A DNA stretch of 64,000 nucleotides from Brevundimonas sp. (GCF_029945885.1 NZ_JAQSDK010000028.1:1-64000); one strand, 5' to 3'; shown: positions 25,955 through 36,490, counted from the stretch's first letter. The notes: generated by a model from the letters alone, not told the origin. Made by a program: numbers and translations.

Positions 25955-27484
25955 ATGACCAAACTCACCCTCGGCACCACGCCCCTGACCCTCGCCCGGC
26001 TGCGCGCCGTGCTCGACGGCCCCTGCACCGTCGACCTCACCCCGGCCGCCTGGGCCAATGTCGACAAGGGGGCCGCCACGGTCGCCGCCATCGTCGCCGA
26101 GGGTCGCACCGTCTACGGCATCAACACCGGCTTCGGCCTGCTGGCCAACACCTCGATCGCGCCGGAAGATCTCGAGACCCTGCAGCGCAACCTGGTGCTC
26201 AGCCATGCCTGCGGCGTCGGCCCGCTGCTGAGCGACCCGGTCGTGCGCCTGCTGATGGTGCTGAAGATCGCCAGCCTGTCGCGCGGGGCCTCGGGCATCC
26301 GCCGCGGGACGCTCGAGGCCCTGATCGCCATGGTCAATGCCGACGTCCTGCCCTGTATCCCGTCCAAGGGGTCGGTCGGGGCCTCGGGCGACCTCGCCCC
26401 CCTGGCCCATATGAGCTGCGTCCTGATCGGCGTCGGCGAGGCCCGTCACAGGGGCGAGCTCCTGTCCGCGGAAGCCGCCCTGGCCCGCGCCGCTCTCAAA
26501 CCCCTGACCCTCGGCCCCAAGGAGGGTCTGGCCCTGCTGAACGGCACCCAGTGTTCGACCGCCCTGTGTCTGGCCGGCCTGTTCGCCACCGAGGCCGTCT
26601 ATGCCGCCGCCGTCGCCGCCGGGGCCCTGTCGGTCGATGCCCTCAAGGGATCCGACGCCCCGTTCGACGCCCGCATCCACGCCCTGCGCGGCCAGCCCGG
26701 CCAGATCGCCGTCGCCGGACGCCTGCGCGCCCTGATGGCCGGCAGCGCCATCCGCGACAGCCACCGCCACGACTGTTCCAAGGTCCAGGACCCCTATTCC
26801 CTGCGCTGCCAGCCCCAGGTGATGGGGGCCATCCTCGACCTGCTCAACAATGCCGCCGCCACCCTGACGCGCGAAGCCAATGCGGTGACCGACAATCCGC
26901 TGGTCTTCATCGAGGACGGTGACGTCATCTCCGGCGGCAATTTCCACGCGGAGCCGGTGGCCTTTGCCGCTGACCAGATCGCCATGGCGCTGTGCGAGAT
27001 CGGCAATATGTCTGAGCGCCGGACCTCGATTCTCGTCGATCCGAACATGAGCGCCCTGCCCGCCTTCCTGGTGAAGGAGAGCGGCCTCAACTCCGGCTTC
27101 ATGATCGCCCAGGTCACCGCCGCCGCCCTCGTGGCCGAGAACCGGATGGTCGCCCATCCGTGCAGCGTCGACACCGTCCCGACCTCCGCCAACCAGGAAG
27201 ACCACGTCTCCATGGCCACCCACGGCGCGCGCCGCCTGCTGGACATGGCCGAGAACACCGCCGCCGTCGTCGGGATCGAGCTGCTGGCCGCCGCCCAGGG
27301 GATCGAGTTCCACCGCCCGCTGACGTCCTCGCCCGATCTGGAACAGGTCTTCGCCATCGTCCGCGAGGCCGCCGCCGCCTACGGCAGCGACCACTATTTC
27401 GCCCCCGACATCGCCCGGGCCACGGACGGTGTCAGGGCCGGCCGCTACCGGGCCTTTGCGGCGGGCCTGCTGCCGTCGGAATAG
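25955..27484 (+). CDS. hutH: Histidine ammonia-lyase
   Basis: A 509-residue histidine ammonia-lyase, the first step of histidine degradation (histidine to urocanate and ammonia). The Ala-Ser-Gly that cyclises to the MIO cofactor is in [15 protein letters not shown] near residue 142. Other blocks are [18 protein letters not shown] and [14 protein letters not shown]. The start is the ATG at 25955. It follows hutU in the same direction after a palindromic repeat and ends ten bases before the stop of the convergent IPP isomerase gene. Probably controlled by HutC through the hutU promoter unless the gap has its own start site. Confidence 0.96.
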   Translation: MTKLTLGTTPLTLARLRAVLDGPCTVDLTPAAWANVDKGAATVAAIVAEGRTVYGINTGFGLLANTSIAPEDLETLQRNLVLSHACGVGPLLSDPVVRLLMVLKIASLSRGASGIRRGTLEALIAMVNADVLPCIPSKGSVGASGDLAPLAHMSCVLIGVGEARHRGELLSAEAALARAALKPLTLGPKEGLALLNGTQCSTALCLAGLFATEAVYAAAVAAGALSVDALKGSDAPFDARIHALRGQPGQIAVAGRLRALMAGSAIRDSHRHDCSKVQDPYSLRCQPQVMGAILDLLNNAAATLTREANAVTDNPLVFIEDGDVISGGNFHAEPVAFAADQIAMALCEIGNMSERRTSILVDPNMSALPAFLVKESGLNSGFMIAQVTAAALVAENRMVAHPCSVDTVPTSANQEDHVSMATHGARRLLDMAENTAAVVGIELLAAAQGIEFHRPLTSSPDLEQVFAIVREAAAAYGSDHYFAPDIARATDGVRAGRYRAFAAGLLPSE

Positions 27485-27494
27485 GGGTCGACCT

Positions 27495-28526
27495 CTAGGG
27501 CCGTTCCGGCTGCAACGGCGCGCGTCGCAGCACCGCCAGACTGGACGAGCCGGTGCAGAAACAGACGGTCCGCAACTGCCGGATGACGATCTGGAAATGG
27601 TCGACCACCGCCTCGGTCGAGACAGTGGCCGCGCTCAGCAACCCGGCCGCCTGACCGACGATATCGGCCCCCAGCCGGATGGCGCGGGCCGCGTCGACGC
27701 CGTCGCGTACCCCGCCCGAGCCGATGATCAGCGTGTCGGGACAGGCCGCCCGTACCGCGGCGATGGCCGTCGCCGTCGGATTGCCCCAGTCGGAAAAGGC
27801 CGCAGCATGGGCCTTGTCGGCGGGATCCGGTGCCCGCTCGCCCTCGATCAGGCCCCAGTTCGACCCGCCGGCACCGGCCACGTCCAGCCCGGCGACGCCC
27901 ATCTCGACCAGTCGCCGCGCGGTGGCGGCCGACAGGCCCGCTCCCGTCTCCTTGACCAGAACCGGCGCGTCCAGCCTGCGGATCAGCGCGCCCAGCGCCG
28001 CCCCGACACCCCACCAGTCGCGGTCGCCCTCGGGCTGACAGGCTTCCTGCAGGGGATTCAGATGCACGATCAGGGCGTCGGCCCCGATCATGTCGATGAC
28101 CCGGCGCGCCGCGTCCACGCCAAAGCCGCGGGTCAGCTGGGCCGCACCGATATTGGCCAGGATCGGCGTGTCCGGGGCCCGTTGCCGCAGCCCCAGGTCC
28201 AGCCCGGGCGCGCCGCCGCTTTCCAGCGCTGAACGCTGCGAGCCGACCGCCAGGGCAATGCCCAGATGCTGGGCCGCCTCGGCCAGCCGGATGTTGATCG
28301 CCCCGGCCCGCGCCGGACCACCGGTCATGGCGCTGATCAGCAAGGGGGCCTGCAGCCGCCGACCCAGCAGGTCGGCCCCGAGGTCGATCTTGCCGTGATC
28401 CAGATCCGGCAGGGCCTCGTGCACGAAGCGCACGGCGTCGAAGCCGGCGTCGGTCCGGTGGCGGCCGCCGCCCGACAGGACCACGTCAAGATGCTGGTCC
28501 TTGCGGCCGGGGACGGCGTCGGTCAC
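27495..28526 (-). CDS. fni: Isopentenyl-diphosphate delta-isomerase, type 2
   Basis: A 343-residue FMN- and NADPH-dependent type 2 IPP isomerase, which interconverts IPP and DMAPP for isoprenoid synthesis. Family blocks are RKDQHLDV at the start, the phosphate and flavin segment ISAMTGG near residue 65, [25 protein letters not shown] and the C-terminal [21 protein letters not shown]. The start is GTG at 28526. It lies 37 bases downstream of the PPC-repeat gene in the same direction. No other isoprenoid gene is adjacent; a polyprenyl synthase lies 26 kb away. Confidence 0.93.
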   Translation of the reverse strand: MTDAVPGRKDQHLDVVLSGGGRHRTDAGFDAVRFVHEALPDLDHGKIDLGADLLGRRLQAPLLISAMTGGPARAGAINIRLAEAAQHLGIALAVGSQRSALESGGAPGLDLGLRQRAPDTPILANIGAAQLTRGFGVDAARRVIDMIGADALIVHLNPLQEACQPEGDRDWWGVGAALGALIRRLDAPVLVKETGAGLSAATARRLVEMGVAGLDVAGAGGSNWGLIEGERAPDPADKAHAAAFSDWGNPTATAIAAVRAACPDTLIIGSGGVRDGVDAARAIRLGADIVGQAAGLLSAATVSTEAVVDHFQIVIRQLRTVCFCTGSSSLAVLRRAPLQPERP

Positions 28527-28563
28527 GCCGGGGCTCCGCCGGCCCGTGTCGGGACGGCAGGCC

Positions 28564-30417
28564 TCATCGGCGCTCGGGCTGACGGTCGACGGTCATCGCA
28601 TAGGCCCCGGTCTGGCCCTGTCCGAAACTTCCGGCCCGGATGACATAGGTCCCTTCGGACGGTGCGGTCCATTCCAGCTTGGCATGGGTGTCGGACAGGC
28701 TGTCATCGTCCTGTTCCAGGGCTTCGAACGTGCCGTCTTCCTGGGTCTGTCCCAGGGTCAGTAAAGCGTCGAAATCGTTGGAGACCATGGTGATCACCAG
28801 CTTGTCGCCCTCCTTCACATGCACGGCATAGGCATCGAAATAGCTGCCGTCGTCCGCGGTGGCGTCATTGTCGACCAGGGTGCCGCGCGCGGTCGCCCCC
28901 ACCAGGATACTGCCGGGCTCCGGCTGCGGACCCCGGTCGATCAGCTCGATCGAATACAGGCCCTCGGCCTCTGACCCGAGCGGCGAGGCGCGCAACACAT
29001 AGTCGCCGGTGGCGGGCAGGGTGAAGTTGAGCCGCGAATCCGTGCCCTCGCCGAGGCCGTCGTCATCCTCTGCCAGGACGGTGAACTCGCCGTCGGACGC
29101 GCTGACCTGCAGATAGGTGTCGAAATCACCCGAGCGCATGATGATCTGCACCCTCTGCCCCTCGACCCCGCTGAAGCCGTAGGAATCATAGCCGCGGTCA
29201 TCGCCGTCGCGCGGATCACCCTCGCCGATCTCGCCCTCGACGGTCACGCCGAACGCGAGGGCCTCGGGGGCCGGTTCCGGCTCGATCTCGTTCAGGGACA
29301 GGCTGTAGGCCCCGGTGGCGTCGCCGGAAAAGCTGCGCGCCTCCAGCCGGTATTCGCCGTCGGCCGGCAGGGTATAGGTCAGCCGGGAATCCGTGCCCTC
29401 GCCGCCATCGTCGTCCGATCGCAGACTGGTCAGCGCGCCGCTGGCAGCGTCGATGCTGAACAGTTCCAGATAGGTGTCGAAGGCCGACGAGGTCATCGTC
29501 GCCTGCAGTCGCTGTCCGCCCTGGCCGGAGAACCGGTAGCCGTCCGCCGTCTGACCGGCGTCATTCTTGCCGTCGGACTCGTTCAGCTCCCCGTCGATGC
29601 TCGCGCCGATGGTGATGGATTCGCCGGGCGCGACGGGCGCAACCTCCGACAGGCTCAGTGTATAGGCACCGGTGCCGGTCTCGGACAGCGGTGTAACGCG
29701 CACGATGAAGGTCTCGTTGCCGGGGGCCGTGAACACCAGATAGGAATCCAGCGCGCCGCCGCCGGGGCCGTCGTCGTTCTGGGCCAGTTCGACGAATTCG
29801 TTTCCGTTCATCCGCCCGACCCGCACCACCGGATCAAAGGCGGTGGAGGCCAGCCGGATTCCGACCCGGTCCCCGGTCCGCGCCCGGAAGCTGTAGGCGT
29901 CATAGAAGGACCCCTCTTCGGTCTCCGGGTCGCGCGCCGCCAGCTCGCCCGAGCGGTCCTGACCGATACGGATCGCCGTGGGCCGCGGGGCCCGCGCCGC
30001 CGGCGGCCGCTCGCTGATCGACAGCGTATAGGCACCGCCGTCCGGCCCGGACAGGGTCCGCGCCCGCAACAGATAGTCGCCGTCCCGGTCGGCGGTGAAG
30101 CGCAGACGCGAGTCGGTGCCCCCGCCGAAGCCGTCGTCGTCACCCTGCAGTTCGTCCGCGTCCGATTCGGCATTGTAGAGGCCAAGATAGGTGTCGAACG
30201 CCTCGGACCGCATGATGATGTCCAGCCGCTGGCCGGTGCGCGCGGTGAAGCGATAGTCGTCGTAGCGGTAGCCTTCATCGGCGGCGATCGCATCCGCCTC
30301 ATCCAGCGTCCCGGTGACCGAAGCGCCGATCCGGATCGCTTCCTGGGCCAGGGCCGGAGCCGCAACGACCATCAGGGCCAGGACACTGACCGTGGCAATA
30401 GAGATTGAACGACGCAT
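28564..30417 (-). CDS. Exported protein of five PPC-type beta-sandwich repeats
   Basis: A 617-residue secreted protein: a signal peptide (residues 1-24, ending APALAQ) followed by five tandem repeats of about 115 residues. Each opens with an IxIGxxxxGxL strand, continues with YDxYxFxAxxGxR, then FDTYLxL, an acidic DDDG loop, TDSRLxFT and xGxYxLRA, closing with GxYxLSL. This is the bacterial pre-peptidase C-terminal fold. No protease or other catalytic domain is attached, so it is a pure repeat protein, perhaps for calcium-dependent binding at the surface or in the periplasm. AAGGGGG precedes the ATG at a good distance. Confidence 0.85.
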   Translation of the reverse strand: MRRSISIATVSVLALMVVAAPALAQEAIRIGASVTGTLDEADAIAADEGYRYDDYRFTARTGQRLDIIMRSEAFDTYLGLYNAESDADELQGDDDGFGGGTDSRLRFTADRDGDYLLRARTLSGPDGGAYTLSISERPPAARAPRPTAIRIGQDRSGELAARDPETEEGSFYDAYSFRARTGDRVGIRLASTAFDPVVRVGRMNGNEFVELAQNDDGPGGGALDSYLVFTAPGNETFIVRVTPLSETGTGAYTLSLSEVAPVAPGESITIGASIDGELNESDGKNDAGQTADGYRFSGQGGQRLQATMTSSAFDTYLELFSIDAASGALTSLRSDDDGGEGTDSRLTYTLPADGEYRLEARSFSGDATGAYSLSLNEIEPEPAPEALAFGVTVEGEIGEGDPRDGDDRGYDSYGFSGVEGQRVQIIMRSGDFDTYLQVSASDGEFTVLAEDDDGLGEGTDSRLNFTLPATGDYVLRASPLGSEAEGLYSIELIDRGPQPEPGSILVGATARGTLVDNDATADDGSYFDAYAVHVKEGDKLVITMVSNDFDALLTLGQTQEDGTFEALEQDDDSLSDTHAKLEWTAPSEGTYVIRAGSFGQGQTGAYAMTVDRQPERR

Positions 30418-30513
30418 TTGAGCCCCCTTGTTCCTGGGCTGATCATAGACGCCGAACCGGGGGGGCTGTAAATCGCGCCTGACTTAATCGATTCATGACA
30501 ACAGGAGCGCCGC

Positions 30514-31437
30514 ATGACGGCCGAGACCGCCCGCGCGACCCTGATAGACGGCAAGGCCTTCGCCGCCGGCCTCGTCGATCGCGTCACCGCCGCCACCGCC
30601 CGCCTGATCGCTGACCGGGGCATCAAGCCCGGTCTGGCCGTCGTCATCGTCGGCGAGGACCCCGCCAGCCAGGTCTATGTCCGCAACAAGGGCGAGCGCA
30701 CCCTGGCGGCCGGTATGCGGTCCGACACCCACCGCCTGCCGGACTCCACCGACCAGGAAACCCTGCTGGCCCTGGTCGCCGCCCTGAACGCGGATTCCGG
30801 CATTCACGGCATCCTGGTGCAACTGCCCCTGCCGGCCCACATCGACACCAGCGCCGTACTGGGCGCGATCGACCCGGACAAGGACGTGGACGGCTTTCAT
30901 GTCGTCAATGCCGGCCGGCTCGCCGTCGGCCTGCCCGGCCTCGTGCCCTGCACCCCCCTGGGCTGTCTGATGCTGCTGAAGGCCGCGCTCGGCGACCTGT
31001 CCGGCCTCAATGCCGTGATCGTCGGCCGCTCCAACATCGTCGGCAAGCCGATGGCCCAGCTGCTGCTGGCCGAGAGCTGCACCGTCACCATCGCCCATTC
31101 CCGCACCCGCGACCTGCCCGCCCTGTGCCGCACCGCCGACATCCTGGTCGCCGCGGTCGGCCGGCCGGAAATGATCCGCGGCGACTGGATCCGCCCCGGG
31201 GCGACCGTCATCGACGTCGGCATCAACCGCCTGCCGTCACGCGATCCGGCCAGGGCCGCCGAGGGCAAGACCCGGCTGGTCGGTGACGTCGCCTTCGACG
31301 AGGCGGTGACGGTCGCCGGGCGGATCACCCCGGTCCCCGGCGGCGTCGGTCCGATGACCATCGCCTGCCTGCTGGCCAACACCTATACGGCCGCCTGCCG
31401 GGCCGCCGGGGTGACGCCGGACTCACTCGACGCTTGA
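30514..31437 (+). CDS. folD: Methylenetetrahydrofolate dehydrogenase/cyclohydrolase FolD
   Basis: A 307-residue bifunctional FolD, which converts 5,10-methylene-THF through methenyl-THF to 10-formyl-THF. Signature blocks are the [14 protein letters not shown] segment with the catalytic Lys near residue 55, [12 protein letters not shown] near 110, [13 protein letters not shown], the NADP motif [16 protein letters not shown], and [12 protein letters not shown] near the end. AGGAG lies six bases before the ATG. Divergent from the PPC gene. Confidence 0.95.
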   Translation: MTAETARATLIDGKAFAAGLVDRVTAATARLIADRGIKPGLAVVIVGEDPASQVYVRNKGERTLAAGMRSDTHRLPDSTDQETLLALVAALNADSGIHGILVQLPLPAHIDTSAVLGAIDPDKDVDGFHVVNAGRLAVGLPGLVPCTPLGCLMLLKAALGDLSGLNAVIVGRSNIVGKPMAQLLLAESCTVTIAHSRTRDLPALCRTADILVAAVGRPEMIRGDWIRPGATVIDVGINRLPSRDPARAAEGKTRLVGDVAFDEAVTVAGRITPVPGGVGPMTIACLLANTYTAACRAAGVTPDSLDA

Positions 31438-31504
31438 TGCCCTGTCCTCTTGGGCGGATAGTCGGGCTCCATCGCGCCCCGTCGGTTCCGCCCAGGAGAC
31501 GTCC

Positions 31505-32185
31505 ATGATCCGGTTCACCCCGCGTGCCTCTGCCATTGCCGCGGCTGTCATCATCCTGCCGTCGGTCGCCGGGTGCGGCTACAATACCATTCCGACCAAA
31601 CAGGAAGCCGCCAAGGCGCGCTGGGCCGATGTCCAGTCGCAGTACCAGCGCCGGGCCGACCTGATCCCCAACCTGGTGTCGACGGTGCAGGGTGCCGCCA
31701 TCCAGGAGCGCACCACCCTGACCCAGGTCATCGAGGCCCGGGCCCGCGCCACCGGGGTGACCGTCACACCCGAGACCCTGAACGACCCCGCCGCCTTCCA
31801 GCGCTACCAGGCGGCCCAGGGCGAACTGTCCCAGGCCCTGTCCCGTTTGCTTCTGGTGGTCGAACGCTACCCTGATCTGAAATCAAACCAGAATTTCCTC
31901 GCCCTCCAGTCCCAGCTGGAAGGAACCGAGAACCGGATCGCCATCGCCCGGCGCGACTACAATGCGGCGGTCCAGGACTATAATACGTCGCTGCGGACCT
32001 TCCCGACCGTGATCTGGGCCAAGACCCTGCAGTCCGATGCCGAGCCGATGCAGCTGTTCACGGCCACGGCCGAGGCGCAGACGGCCCCGACCGTCAATTT
32101 CGACGGCCTCGGTCCGGCCGCCCCCGGCGGCGCGGCGCCTCCGGTCACACCCGGCGCAACCCCGGCGGCGACCCCCGCCCCGTGA
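31505..32185 (+). CDS. LemA family lipoprotein
   Basis: A 226-residue LemA-family protein. The N-terminus has a lipoprotein signal (hydrophobic AAAVIILPSVAGCGYN, with the lipid-carrying Cys near residue 25) and then the long helical LemA domain with RADLIPNLVSTVQGAA, LSRLLLVVERYPDLKSNQNF and RRDYNAAVQDYN. The C-terminal 40 residues are a Pro/Ala/Gly-rich tail. LemA proteins are regularly encoded with TPM-domain proteins, as here; their job is not settled but is envelope-linked. The stop overlaps the next start by four bases. Confidence 0.92.
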   Translation: MIRFTPRASAIAAAVIILPSVAGCGYNTIPTKQEAAKARWADVQSQYQRRADLIPNLVSTVQGAAIQERTTLTQVIEARARATGVTVTPETLNDPAAFQRYQAAQGELSQALSRLLLVVERYPDLKSNQNFLALQSQLEGTENRIAIARRDYNAAVQDYNTSLRTFPTVIWAKTLQSDAEPMQLFTATAEAQTAPTVNFDGLGPAAPGGAAPPVTPGATPAATPAP

Positions 32186-33021
32186 CCCGGCCATGCCGGT
32201 CACTGTCGGATCGCAACGACGCGCGGACGATATCCGGTCTGGTCGTCGTCCTGCTGATCTGGCTTTTCGCCGCGGTGCCGACCCTTGCCGCGCCGACCTT
32301 TCCGGCCCTGACCGGTCGGGTCGTCGACGGGGCCGGGCTGCTCAGTCCGGCCCGCGAGGCCGCGCTGACCGAGACGCTCGCGGCCCTCGAGCGCGACACA
32401 ACCGATCAGGTGGTGGTCGTCACCGTCGACAGCCTGCAGGGCTACGAGATCGAGGACTATGGCTACCAGCTGGGCCGCGCCTGGGGCATCGGCCAGCAGG
32501 CCGGAAACAACGGTGCCCTGCTGATCATCGCTCCGACGGAACGCAAGGTCCGCATCGAGGTCGGCTACGGACTCGAGCCGGTTCTGACCGACGCCCTGTC
32601 GGCCCTGATCATCCAGAACGACATCCTGCCCGCCTTCCGGACCGGCGGCTATGAGGCCGGGATCACCCGCGGCGTCGCGGCCATCGACACCCAGTTGCGA
32701 CTCGACCCGGCCGAGGCCCGGGCCCTGGCCGCCGACGCCGCCAGGCCGAAGACCGAACTGCCGATCGGGGCGATTGTGGTCATCAGTGTGGTCTTCCTCC
32801 TGCTGCTGTTCGCCCTGATCGGGGCGGCCTCCTCGCGCGGACGACGTCGTCCCGGCGGTGACGGCCTGACCCCGATCCTGATCTGGGCGGCGACGGAGGC
32901 TTTGAGAAACAGCGGCCGCGGCGGACGCGGCGGCTTCGGCGGCGGTGGCGGCTTCGGCGGGGGTGGTTTCGGCGGCGGCGGCGGCAGTTTCGGCGGCGGC
33001 GGTGCCTCGGGAGGATGGTGA
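32182..33021 (+). CDS. TPM-domain membrane protein (YgcG type)
   Basis: A 279-residue protein starting at GTG 32182, overlapping the LemA stop. It has an N-terminal export signal (about residues 14-36), a TPM domain (about 40-165, with GRVVDGAGLLS, TTDQVVVVTVDSLQG and NNGALLIIAPTERKVRIEVGYG), one transmembrane helix (IGAIVVISVVFLLLLFALIG) and a cytosolic Gly-rich tail of repeated GGGFGGGG units. The TPM domain would face the periplasm. The family is tied to envelope and photosystem maintenance in other organisms; here its partner LemA lies just upstream. Confidence 0.9.
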   Translation: MTRPCRSLSDRNDARTISGLVVVLLIWLFAAVPTLAAPTFPALTGRVVDGAGLLSPAREAALTETLAALERDTTDQVVVVTVDSLQGYEIEDYGYQLGRAWGIGQQAGNNGALLIIAPTERKVRIEVGYGLEPVLTDALSALIIQNDILPAFRTGGYEAGITRGVAAIDTQLRLDPAEARALAADAARPKTELPIGAIVVISVVFLLLLFALIGAASSRGRRRPGGDGLTPILIWAATEALRNSGRGGRGGFGGGGGFGGGGFGGGGGSFGGGGASGGW

Positions 33022-33707
33022 TGAAATTCACAGCCGATGACCATGCGCGCATCGCCCGCGCCATCGCCGAGGCCGAAACCCGGACCTCGGGCGAGATTTT
33101 CTGCATCCTCGCGGGGCAGGTCTCCTCCTATCGTGACATCTCGCTCGGCTGGGCGGCAGCGGGGGCCCTGATCCTGCCGCTGGCCCTGGTCCCGTTCGGC
33201 TTCGACGCGACATGGCTGCCCGGCTTCGGCAATGGCTGGGAGGTCGCCCATCTGGCCGCGCGGGAGGTCACGGTCGGCCGTACCCTGGCCGCCTATGCGC
33301 TGATCCAGGCCGCGGTCTTCCTGGCCGTCTTCATCCTGACCTCGATCCCGACCGTGCGTCGCCTCGTGACCCCGCGCAGTATCCGTCGCGCCCGGGTCCG
33401 CCGCGTCGCCCTGAGCCAGTTCCTGGCCCACGGGCTGCAGGTGACCGAAGGCCGCACCGGCGTGCTGATCTTCGCCGCCCTGTCGGATCATCAGGTCGAG
33501 GTCATCGCTGACGCGGGCATTCACGCCCGGGTCGATCACGACATCTGGGCCGCCTCCGTCGAGGTTCTGGTCAGGGGACTGCGCACGAACCGCCCGGTCG
33601 AGGGCTTCGAACAGGCGATCGATCTGTGCGGCAAGGCCCTGGCCGAACAATTTCCCCCGGGCGCGAAAAATTCCAACGAGGTCGCCGACCGACTGGTCGT
33701 GATCTGA
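33021..33707 (+). CDS. Second TPM-domain membrane protein
   Basis: A 228-residue protein with a TPM-like domain split around two transmembrane helices. TSGEIFCILAG is near residue 22, helices lie near residues 42-62 and 88-110, and TEGRTGVLIFAALSDHQVEVIADAGIHARV is near residue 145 (shown in part as ADAGIHARV). It lacks a cleaved signal. The start at 33021 overlaps the stop of the previous gene by one base and has GGGAGG upstream; an ATG six bases earlier is possible. It completes a LemA-TPM-TPM operon. Confidence 0.87.
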   Translation: MKFTADDHARIARAIAEAETRTSGEIFCILAGQVSSYRDISLGWAAAGALILPLALVPFGFDATWLPGFGNGWEVAHLAAREVTVGRTLAAYALIQAAVFLAVFILTSIPTVRRLVTPRSIRRARVRRVALSQFLAHGLQVTEGRTGVLIFAALSDHQVEVIADAGIHARVDHDIWAASVEVLVRGLRTNRPVEGFEQAIDLCGKALAEQFPPGAKNSNEVADRLVVI

Positions 33708-33770
33708 CCCCCTGCCCGCCCCGAGACTCCGTCCGTCGCCGGACGGGCACCGCCACTCGCCAAGGATCCC

Positions 33771-34529
33771 ATGGCCCGCCTGCTGACCTACAATGTCCAC
33801 CGCTGCGTCGGGGTGGATCGACGCCTCGACATCGATCGCATCGTCGCCGTCATCGCCGAGCATCAGCCCGACATTGTCTGCCTGCAGGAACTGGACGTGG
33901 GCCGGGCCCGCACCGGCTTTATCGACCAGGCCTGTGCCATCGCCGAGGGCCTGGCCATGTCCTTCCATTTCCACCCGGCCATGCGGGTCGAGGCGGAACT
34001 GTACGGCGACGCCATCCTGACCCATCGCCCCGAGCAGCTGGTCAGGTCAGGCCCCCTGCCGACCGTTCGCGGCATTCCGGGACTGGAGCCACGCGGGGCC
34101 CTGTGGGTGGTCGTCGATATCGACGGCGTGCCGGTCAATATCCTCAATACCCACCTCGGCCTTGTGCCGCGCGAACAGCGGCTGCAGGCCGAGGCGCTGG
34201 CCGGTCCCGACTGGCTGGGCCATCCGGACTGCGCCGGACCGACGATCCTGACCGGTGACTTCAACGCCACCTCCCTGACCCGCCCCTACCAGACCCTGGT
34301 CCGCAGACTGCCCGACGCCCAGCGCACGCTCGGCCTGAAGCCGTCGATCAAGACCTTTCCGTCCAGCTTTCCGGCGATCCGCATCGACCACTGCTTCGTC
34401 AGCCCCGACATCACGGTTCGCGCGATGTCGGCCCCGTTCTCGCCCCTGGCGCGGATGGCTTCGGATCACCTGCCGCTGATCATGGATTTCGATGTGGATC
34501 CGGATGCAACTCGCCGCCCCGCGTCCTGA
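33771..34529 (+). CDS. Endonuclease/exonuclease/phosphatase family protein
   Basis: A 252-residue member of the EEP metal-dependent phosphodiesterase superfamily (DNase I, synaptojanin). Characteristic blocks are LLTYNVHRC at the start (metal Asn), CLQELDVGRA (metal Glu near residue 43), NILNTHLGLVPREQR, LTGDFNATS (Asp and Asn near 163) and the C-terminal SDHLPLIMDFD (catalytic Asp-His). No signal peptide is visible. Its last 50 bases overlap the end of the convergent phospholipase D gene. Such neighbours often share lipid or phosphodiester roles; substrate unknown. Confidence 0.88.
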   Translation: MARLLTYNVHRCVGVDRRLDIDRIVAVIAEHQPDIVCLQELDVGRARTGFIDQACAIAEGLAMSFHFHPAMRVEAELYGDAILTHRPEQLVRSGPLPTVRGIPGLEPRGALWVVVDIDGVPVNILNTHLGLVPREQRLQAEALAGPDWLGHPDCAGPTILTGDFNATSLTRPYQTLVRRLPDAQRTLGLKPSIKTFPSSFPAIRIDHCFVSPDITVRAMSAPFSPLARMASDHLPLIMDFDVDPDATRRPAS

Positions 34530-36018
34530 GATCACTCAGCCGCCCGGGCTCGGTCCGTTGTGACGGATTGCGCCGCCGCCACGGTCGCCAGGCGTCGTCG
34601 GACGACGAGGGATCGCCCAGCTGCCATTCGGCGATGAACCGTTCGACCACCGAGGGCGGCGCGGCCCCCAGCGGACGCATACGTCCCGTATCGAAATGCC
34701 GGATCGCCGCTCCGGTCGACCCCATCGCCGCCTCGGCGGCCGCAAACGCATCCGCCGTCACCCCGATGAAATGACCGATACTGTGGTGACGGATGCTGGC
34801 GATCCTCGCCCGACCGGCGGCCGTCGTCGGCTCCGCGGCCACGTCACATTCGGTATCCAGCCCCAGTGACCGGTTGTTCAGATTGGTCGAGCCGATCCGC
34901 AGCACCTGGTCGTCAATGACCGCGATCTTGGCATGGATGATGATCCGGGCTCCTTCCGGGGTCACCGGGGCAAAGGCCGAGAACCGGCCGTGGGTGTCGG
35001 CACTTTCCAGCCGGAACAGCACCTCGGACCGGGCCGTGTCCATCGTCATCCGGTCGAACCAGCTCGGGCTTCCGGCCGTCGAGATCAGCACCACCTCGGG
35101 TCCGTCCGCCTCCGCCAGCCGCTCGGCCAGGGCCGCGGCGATCACCGGCGAGGTGAAATACTGGTTCTCCAGATAAATCAGCCGGCGCGCCCGGCAGATC
35201 ATCTCCAGATACAGGGCCTCATTCTCCCGAACCTCGCCGCGCCCGCCCCATTTGGGCTCGGTGCGGGCGATGGCGACGGGGGTGTCCAGCAGGTCGGGGG
35301 TGACCCCGTCGGGCCAGGGGTCGCCGGGCACCGTGTCGGGGACGGTCCGTTCCCAGGTCGCCCGGAACCAGCGTTCGCGGGCCAGGTCGCCCAGGGCCCG
35401 GGCCGCCGCGCCGTCCAGCACGCACATCATTTCGTGGCGCGGGGCCGAGATCAGGCCCGACGGCTGGCAGCGGCGCGGATCGCCGTCCAGATGTTCCGAC
35501 GTGTCCCAGCGATCGGTCGAGATGTCACCACCGCCGCAGAAGGCGACCGCGTCATCGATGATCACCACCTTCTGATGGTGGCAGGCTCCGATCGGTCCCG
35601 GGGAGTCCAGACGGAACTCCACCATCCGCTTGCGGAACCAGCCCTGGGCCCGGTGCGGGTAAAACCCCTGGGAGGCGGCGATCAACAGCGGAGATTTCCA
35701 GATCAGCAGCCGCACATCCAGATCCGGTCGCGACTTGACCAGCATCCGCAGCTGGTGGCCGATCTCGGCCTGACGGTCGCCGTGACGGGTTTCCGGGTCC
35801 AGCCGTGTGCGGGGGTCGAACTGCCAGCCCAGGATCACGATCGAGCGCCGCGCCTTGTCCAGCGATGACTTCAGGGCGTCGAAATAGGCCTCGTTCTCCA
35901 TCAGCACGGCGAAACGGCCTGCGGTCTCGACCCGCCAGCAATCCTGCCCCGGGTGCAGCAGGGTCTCGTCGGGGCTGTCGGTCTCGTCGTGCATGGCGTC
36001 AGCCTGACCGATTCGCAT
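34480..36018 (-). CDS. Phospholipase D family protein
   Basis: A 512-residue phospholipase D superfamily protein with both HKD half-sites: HHQKVVIIDDAVAFCGGGDIS near residue 150 (written in part as HHQKVVIIDD) and IIHAKIAVIDDQVLRIGSTN near residue 345. No cardiolipin-synthase membrane helices are seen, so it resembles soluble PLD-like phosphatidyl hydrolases or transferases. The start is uncertain between ATG at 36018 and ATG at 35994. The 3-prime end overlaps the EEP gene for 50 bases on the opposite strand. Confidence 0.87.
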   Translation of the reverse strand: MRIGQADAMHDETDSPDETLLHPGQDCWRVETAGRFAVLMENEAYFDALKSSLDKARRSIVILGWQFDPRTRLDPETRHGDRQAEIGHQLRMLVKSRPDLDVRLLIWKSPLLIAASQGFYPHRAQGWFRKRMVEFRLDSPGPIGACHHQKVVIIDDAVAFCGGGDISTDRWDTSEHLDGDPRRCQPSGLISAPRHEMMCVLDGAAARALGDLARERWFRATWERTVPDTVPGDPWPDGVTPDLLDTPVAIARTEPKWGGRGEVRENEALYLEMICRARRLIYLENQYFTSPVIAAALAERLAEADGPEVVLISTAGSPSWFDRMTMDTARSEVLFRLESADTHGRFSAFAPVTPEGARIIIHAKIAVIDDQVLRIGSTNLNNRSLGLDTECDVAAEPTTAAGRARIASIRHHSIGHFIGVTADAFAAAEAAMGSTGAAIRHFDTGRMRPLGAAPPSVVERFIAEWQLGDPSSSDDAWRPWRRRNPSQRTEPGRLSDLRTRGGELHPDPHRNP

Positions 36019-36180
36019 GACGTCGGGATGTGCGCCGTGTTCAGGACGTCTGAACCCGACTTCCGTTCCACGGACCAGCCATCAGGGTCAATATCCAGGC
36101 CTTCGCGGCGGCCGGTATTTGCCCGATCGCCGCTTTTGGCGCATAGAAACATCATCGTTTCTGAACCGGGGAGGTCGGCG

Positions 36181-36366
36181 ATGCAGGCGCTGATCCAGAT
36201 GATCGCAGGTTTTATCGCCATGCTGGCGGCTGCGGCCCTGTCCCAGTTCGGCGTCAATATGCACGCGCCCCGTCAGGCCGAACGCGAAATTCACCGCGTC
36301 ACCGACTGCGAGACCCCGACGGCGGCCGTGATCGCGCCGGCGGCCGGATCCAAACGCGACTGTTGA
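36181..36366 (+). CDS. Tiny single-pass membrane or exported protein
   Basis: A 61-residue protein. A hydrophobic helix (MIAGFIAMLAAAALSQFGVN) covers residues 7-26 and the rest is polar, with a Cys near residue 44 and a terminal Cys. A strong GGGGAGG ribosome site sits seven bases before the ATG at 36181, which is the best support for it. It stands alone in its direction between the divergent phospholipase D gene and the TipN-like gene. No family recognised. Confidence 0.55.
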   Translation: MQALIQMIAGFIAMLAAAALSQFGVNMHAPRQAEREIHRVTDCETPTAAVIAPAAGSKRDC

Positions 36367-36490
36367 GCATTCGTCGGCTCCCGGGGGAATTGACCCGGCC
36401 GCCTTTGCTCCCCTCCGCTAAGCCGCTAGGGTTGCTGGCCTGCGCGCGCGCTGTCCGCGACGACGTCCCCGGGATCGAGATCGACGCTCC

